64,000 bases of DNA from Talpa occidentalis (taxonomy: Eukaryota; Chordata; Mammalia; Eulipotyphla; Talpidae), in assembly GCF_014898055.3 (NCBI RefSeq), contig NW_023604861.1:96412083-96476082 (forward strand). The letters are read 5' to 3'. Below the pieces are notes generated by a model. It was not told the origin of the DNA. It ran no database searches and saw nothing but the letters and a program-made list of their open reading frames with translations. Within the stretch, counting starts at the first letter, position 1. Every line of letters begins with the position of its first letter. Positions 58,641 through 64,000 of this stretch are shown in pieces. Made by a program: the position numbers and the translations under genes.

Positions 58641-58729
58641 TTAGGTTCCTCCATTTGCAAAGCATTTTCCCACTCATTATTTAATCTGACTAGTCCTGTG
58701 AGGAAGCAAGACAGATATCATTATCTGAC

Positions 58730-59660
58730 AAAGGACTTGTATACAAAATAGATTAAGAATAAAAAATAAATATGGAGCTCTTCCAACACAGTCAAACCAC
58801 CACCACATTTTCTAAATGGGCAAGAGATAGGAAGAGAAATTTCACAAAAGAAGATATGTGGGTGATCAGTAAACACATGAAAAGATGTTCAATGTCATTA
58901 GTCATCAGGGAAAAGAAAAGAAAACCACAACAAGATGCCTCTATCTACACATTTTGACATCTAACATTAAATAACACAGAAAGTACTGTCAAGGATGGAG
59001 CAACTGGAACTCTCACACATTGCTGGAGGGAATACAAAATGGCCTAACCATTACAAGAACTCTTTGGCAGTTTCTTTCAAAACTCAACATAGGCCTATCC
59101 TATGACCCAGCAAGTCAGTTCCTAGCCTTTTAACCAAGAGAAATAAGTCCTCTCCAAGTCTGGTAGAATGCTCATAACTCTATTCATAGTTGCCCCAAAC
59201 TGGAAACAAATCAAATGCCTATCAGCAGTCAATGGATATACAAATTGTGGTATATCCAATCCATGGAAAACGACTCAGCAACAAAAAATAAATGTTGATA
59301 AACACAAACACATGGGCTCATCTCTGGACAGATCACTGTTAGGAAAATGTTACACTGAGCAAAAGAAGCCAGACACAGAAGGTGACACAATGAATGTTCC
59401 CATGTATGTGAAATTATGGAAGGGCTGACAGAAGCTGCAGGGACAGAAAGTAGATCAGTGGTTGCCTGGGGGAGGGGTGGCAGATTGGCTATAAAGGGGT
59501 ATAGGAGAACTTTTTTGGGTGTCATGGAAATATTTTATAACTCAGTTGGGGTATTAATTTCACAAGTTGTTTGTCAAAACTCATCAAGCTAGACATTTAA
59601 AATGGATATTTTATTGTACATAAATTATAACACGGTGACATTGATTTTAAAAGAAGAATG
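58730..59660 (+). mobile_element. Old L1/HAL1-like 3' portion
   Basis: GGACTTGTATACAAAATAGA, GATGTTCAATGTCATTAGTC, ATGACCCAGCAAGTCAGTTC and GGAAAACGACTCAGCAACAA are ORF2-end phrases. Decayed beyond coding. Confidence 0.7.
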
Positions 59661-62235
59661 TGGCTAAGTGTGAAATATAGAGAGAATATATATACACATA
59701 CGGAAATATATTGATAGAGTGTTTAAGTATGTGTGTGTACATGCAAAGAAAAGGATTTAACCCAGAAGGACATCAAGCAACAGCATTGTTATCTTGAGAT
59801 GGGGGCAGGCATTCAAGAGTGAGCAGAAGTATATGAGGCACTTGGACCTTTTCTTCTACAATTCTGTGTTGTGTGAATATTGTAAAAAAAAAAAAAAAGA
59901 TAACTAGACTACTTAGAAAGAGGAGGACATGGAGGAGGAGGAGGAAGAGATGAAACACGAGTGACCTGTCCAGGGAAGACCAGAGGCAGACGGGATTCTG
60001 ATCCAAAGCTTTTTGTTTGTGGGAGTGACCCAAGTCCCAAGATGGAGCTCAAAAGGCAGAAGTTCTCCATCATCCATGGCTCACGTCAGCCGCGTGCAAA
60101 CCATGTCCACAAGTCAACTCCCGTTGTAGAAAATATCGTGGAAGGTCCATGGGAGCACTGACACTGAGTTTCCCAGTTCAGTTGTTAAATAAATAGTTGC
60201 GTCATTTTTACCATGAACGCCTCAAGAATAGAAAGAGCTGTCTTTCTTGCTTCTGTAGTGTCTTGTCGCTTTGGCGTGTACGTGCTCACAGCCTCACCTG
60301 TCTTAATGTTCATCAATAAGTCCCCTTGCCCCGAGGTGGCAACTTAGCCTTTTCTAGCCCCACCGAGACTAGTTCTTTGAGTATTCGAGAATGCTACAAC
60401 CTAGGCCTCAAAAAAATACTGCATCTTACACTCCAGAATATGAATCATAGCAAATTTCATGTCAATCATTTTTTAATGCCCACAGACTGGCCATGTCTCA
60501 AAATGTATGCTCTGTTTTAGAATAGTGTCTGGCACTATTTATGGAAACTATGAATAGTCGTGGAACTGAAACATCTTTAAAAAAATCCCAAATTTCATTA
60601 ATTTTCCTATTTCTTGACCGAGGTTAGCTTTGTTTGCTACAGTCTCTAATAGGCCCTGGACAGGTGAACTTACCACCCGGCGGCTCCCCTGAAATGTGGG
60701 CACACGGCCACTAGGTAGCAGGAGAGAGTTTTGTCTGGAGCGTAAACAGTCCCTCTGCCGGGGAGTGAGGTGAAGGGTTCTGGCCTTCTGAACCCTAACT
60801 CCCAAATAAATGTAGGATCTGTTTGTTAAAGCCTCTAGAATATGTCTATACTTCAACAGTACACATTCACAGCAAACTCACTTTTAAAGATTTTTGTAGA
60901 CATTTTCAGGCAAAGCCTCAGGAACCTTGCTTTCCATTGCTTGCACACTCACCATTCCTGAATCAGACTAGACTGAGGACAACATCTAACTCCCCTTTTA
61001 ATCACTGTGAACGCTGTGTCTCTCGCTTTGCTCCCTATTGGCTCATCTCTTTATGGGGAGAAAAAGTGATACAGTGGTAATCAATAGCCCAAATAGGAAC
61101 CAGGAGAAGGCAAACCTGGGAGGTAAAATCTGAGGCTTTAACTAAGGATTGCCTCCCTCGCATCCCACTTATTTTTGCCCTTTCTCAACTACTCTCTACA
61201 AGCCACTGCACCTCCATTATCATGGAACTGTGCCCCAGGGAAAACTGGTTTGAATTCTAAAGGAGAGCCATGTGATAGTGTCAGCAGGACAGCCATGTAA
61301 GGAGTTTCTAAAGGTGACTCGAAACCCTTATGATATTTGCCTTTCTCTAACCTTCACCCTCAAAACTGAGGACAATGTAACAAAGTCAGACAACCCTTCC
61401 TGCTAGACTAGAATATCTGTGGACAGAGGGGAAAGGGTCTAGGAGGAAGAAGAGGATCCAGGGGGAGCCTGGCCTACAAACCCCTCTTGCTCCAGGCTGA
61501 GCCCTATGATGACAATGACAAACCCAGGTCTCTTTCGACATCTCAGGGAGCCCAAGGAAGCCGTGATCCTGACAGAAATGACAAAACAATAGCAAGTACA
61601 GTCTGGACAGAAGTGCCCTATGAGGACACAGACACATTCTGCTCTCTGCTTAGAGTCTTCAACCAGAAGACCCTGAAACTGCCCTTACCCCCCACTTCCA
61701 CAGTGAGAGGCCCATGGGCCTGAAGGTGATTTAACTTTAAAGGTGATTGGGACAAAGGGGGGCACAGCATCCCACAGTGACAACCATAGGAGCAAAGTCC
61801 ATGACCAGAGGCCAGGTGAGTCCAGACACAGCTCAGCAGTTCCCAGGGGCCAGCACAGACTTGTCGCCCTCGAGGGAGGAAGAGGGGCGTGGGTAGAACC
61901 CTGGCTAGACTGAGTTTCAGCCTAAATTGATGATAAACTTATGAAACTGCCTGAGTTTACCTAAAAGAAACAAAAAAATGAGGTCTTCAGTCAGAGATTA
62001 CAGTGAGTTACAGAAACATGGGGCAATTTCTACTGTGCATGTGGCCTGTGAAACAGGCCCACTACACGGCAAATGAGCTCTGACCTGATGAGATGAAGCC
62101 TCGCTTGTTTCTGGACCTTACACAGCGAGCAGGGCAATCAGTTTTTGGACACTGGCTGCAAAGTTTAAAAGAAAAGAAGTGAGTCCTAGAAATGAGCTTG
62201 GTGACCACAGTATTTTCTAAGTTGACATGTCTGTG
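59661..62235. other. Gene-free stretch
   Basis: Unique sequence with an A-run (59882-59897) and GAGGAG-rich patch (about 59925-59950). Nothing recognised as exon or repeat. Confidence 0.4.
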
Positions 62236-62330
62236 ACACAGGGGGTGTGTTCCCATTTTGTCAATGAGGAAACGAGCTCAAAGGGGTTAAAGGACTCTCC
62301 CGAGTTCATGGCAGGTGGGGAATGGACTCA
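62236..62330 (+). mobile_element. MIR-like remnant
   Basis: CCATTTTGTCAATGAGGAAA and CTCAAAGGGGTTAAAGGACT fit the MIR core. Confidence 0.6.
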
Positions 62331-62692
62331 AGTGTGAATGCAGCAACTCTGCACCTTTCCTTACATCTCACCTCTCATTCAATGTTTGAAATGTTTAACT
62401 TCCTTAAATCAAAAAATAATAATTTAGGCATAAAAACCACTACCCCATCTTGCTCCTTGCTGATTGTTTCAATACCCCATGCCTATGTAAATTTCAACTC
62501 CTTAAGAGTTAGCCAAGGCATTACATTCAGCAAGATCCCTCCAGAAAAATTTGTTTGATTTCTTTAGCCACCTGCAGTATCCAGTCTTATAACTACTGAC
62601 CAAAAGTGGCTCTTGAGCACTTGAATTGTAGAGTATAAACTATAGCAAATTTCAAAAATGTAGCTTGAAATAAAGAATGTAAAATAGCTTGA

Positions 62693-62945
62693 GGGCCTCC
62701 CTGGTGGCACAAGGGGTTCAGACGCAGCACTGTGAAGCTGTCCATAGCCACTGCAGCACGAGTTCGATCCCCAGCCAGGGAGCTGACCCACATGGCGCAG
62801 GAGACCTCTCCTGTCTAGCCCACCACTCCTCTCAGCAGTGTATTCAGTGTATTTCAGTCATTCTGCCTGTTCTGTCTCTGGTGAGTTCTCTGGCCAGTAC
62901 CCCAGTTCTTGTATGCATAAAATAAATAAATCTTTTTTTGAAAAA
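62693..62945 (+). mobile_element. tRNA-derived SINE, older subfamily
   Basis: GGGCCTCCCTGGTGGCACAA head, GAGTTCGATCCCCAGCC B-box, GCATAAAATAAATAAATC tail. I saw no clear target duplication. Confidence 0.88.
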
Positions 62946-63604
62946 TCTCGATAATTTCTGTGTTGATAAGCTCAAATGATAACATTTTGGATATGGTGGG
63001 TTAAGTAAAATATGTTAACATTAACTTCACCCATTTCTTTTTACCTTTTAATGTGGGTATTGCAAAATTTCTAATTACACATGTGGCAGACATCTGCAAC
63101 TTACAATTAAATTTCTACCAATAGCACAGCTCTACAAGTTTGATGCCTATTTTTATATGACCCCCCTCAATGATTATTTTCCAAGGGCAGTGACTCAACA
63201 GAAAAACAAAAGATTCCTAATAGAAAGGAAGATTTATTTTAGCTAATTTTTTGCGTGTGGTATTTTTCCCTTGTGCTTTTGTGTATATGTGCCCCAGGGT
63301 TGGGAACACTGGCTGTGAGGTGTTCGAAAAGTCAAAGCTTGAGTGAGAAAGAACCATGGTTGTGCAGAAGTTTTGAAGATGTTAGATCCCTTGCCAAATC
63401 CTTACTGTTATTACTTCCTGGTTACCAGAACTTGGGCAAGTTCCTAAACAAGTTGAAACCTGTGAAAGGGAAGAACAATGGTACCCAACATTGTAGGGAG
63501 ACAATGAAATAGTAAATATGAAGTGATTGGTAGCTACTTTTCTTCTTTCCAAGGCCTTCCGCACGGCCCTCATCTCATTTAAATCTGTGAAAAATTCACA
63601 TCGG

Positions 63605-63886
63605 GGGCCTCCCCGGTGGCGCAGCAGTTGAGCGCTGGGTTGCGAAGCTGCCCGCAGCCTCTGCGGCGCCGGTTCGATCCCCGGCTGCTTCCCGGCCACC
63701 GGAGGAGGGTCCCACATGGCGCGCAGACCTCTCCTGCCGCCCGCTGCTCCCCTCAGCAGTGTACTTCGGTCCTTCTGCCTGCTCTGCTCCCCGCTCTGGC
63801 TCTGGTGAATTCTCTCACGCTCCCCCACTTCTGACTGTACCCAGTGCTTGTATAAATAAATAAATAAATCTTTGAAAAAAATTTAA
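63605..63886 (+). mobile_element. tRNA-derived SINE, younger subfamily
   Basis: Full-length with preserved CpGs (GCGGCGCCGGTTCGATCCCC). Exact duplication AAAAATTCACATCGG at 63590-63604, and again just after the A-run at about 63887-63901. Confidence 0.94.
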
Positions 63887-64000
63887 AAAAAATTCACATC
63901 GGAATTTCCATATTTATCTAAAGAAATTTGAAAAATTTCTTTTTTTCAGTTGGAAAAAAAGTACAAAATTGTGGTTAGAGAAGTGAACTTCTTCCTGGCT

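Noticed and set aside
3477..63886. tRNA-like heads with B-box GGTTCGATCCC
   Set aside because: These are the 5' parts of tRNA-derived SINEs, followed by SINE bodies and A-tails, not functional tRNA genes.
1..64000. Other IL-1 cluster genes (IL1B, IL36 group)
   Set aside because: I looked for the C-terminal beta-trefoil motifs (GWF.CT/ATS-like, FYISTS-like) in all frames and found only the IL37 exons.

Overview
This window is mammalian nuclear DNA, and almost all of it is interspersed repeats. The commonest short repeat is a tRNA-derived SINE: its head reads like CCTCCCCGGTGGCGCAGCGG, it has a B-box GGTTCGATCCC, and it ends in (TAAA)n then A. From memory this resembles the Rhin-1 type SINE of rhinolophoid bats (horseshoe and leaf-nosed bats). 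I infer a bat of that group, but I have no database match and the species call is tentative.

Gene content is one recognisable gene. Positions 24856-26207 on the minus strand hold the last three coding exons of interleukin-37 (IL37), a member of the IL-1 cytokine cluster. The two 3' exons (25544-25668 and 25031-25279) are open, with good splice sites and a poly(A) signal at 24856-24861. The exon at 26085-26207 keeps its splice sites and IL-37 similarity, but it contains two adjacent in-frame stop codons (26143-26148) where about 1 base has been lost and about 4 gained. The gene looks broken in this assembly. No first exons, and no other IL-1 family gene, could be found.

Layout. 1-9287: old L1, SINE and other ancient repeats without genes. 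9288-14342: solo LTRs and a collapsed provirus of one ERV family. 14343-24440: old DNA transposons, SINEs, a twin-primed L1 and more LTRs. 24840-26207: IL37. 26970-27877 and 40027-40938: two arms of a roughly 0.9 kb inverted duplication, about 97-98 % identical by eye, 12 kb apart. 28240-36533: a locus present twice on either side of a 100-N gap, one copy with a SINE and no L1, the other with a 6.4 kb full-length L1 and no SINE; this is best read as two unmerged haplotypes. 41190-52296: more LTRs of the same ERV family plus two LTRs of a second family. 50270-54960: an old L1 carrying insertions several layers deep. 55000-64000: gene-free, with old L1/MIR remnants and two SINEs near the end.

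The main themes are recent retrotransposition (insertions with near-perfect target-site duplications, two of them apparently dimorphic between haplotypes), a dense cluster of ERV LTRs with 4-bp duplications, and a damaged IL37. No CRISPR array, rRNA or functional tRNA gene is present. Repeat family names are from recognition of motifs, not a library search.
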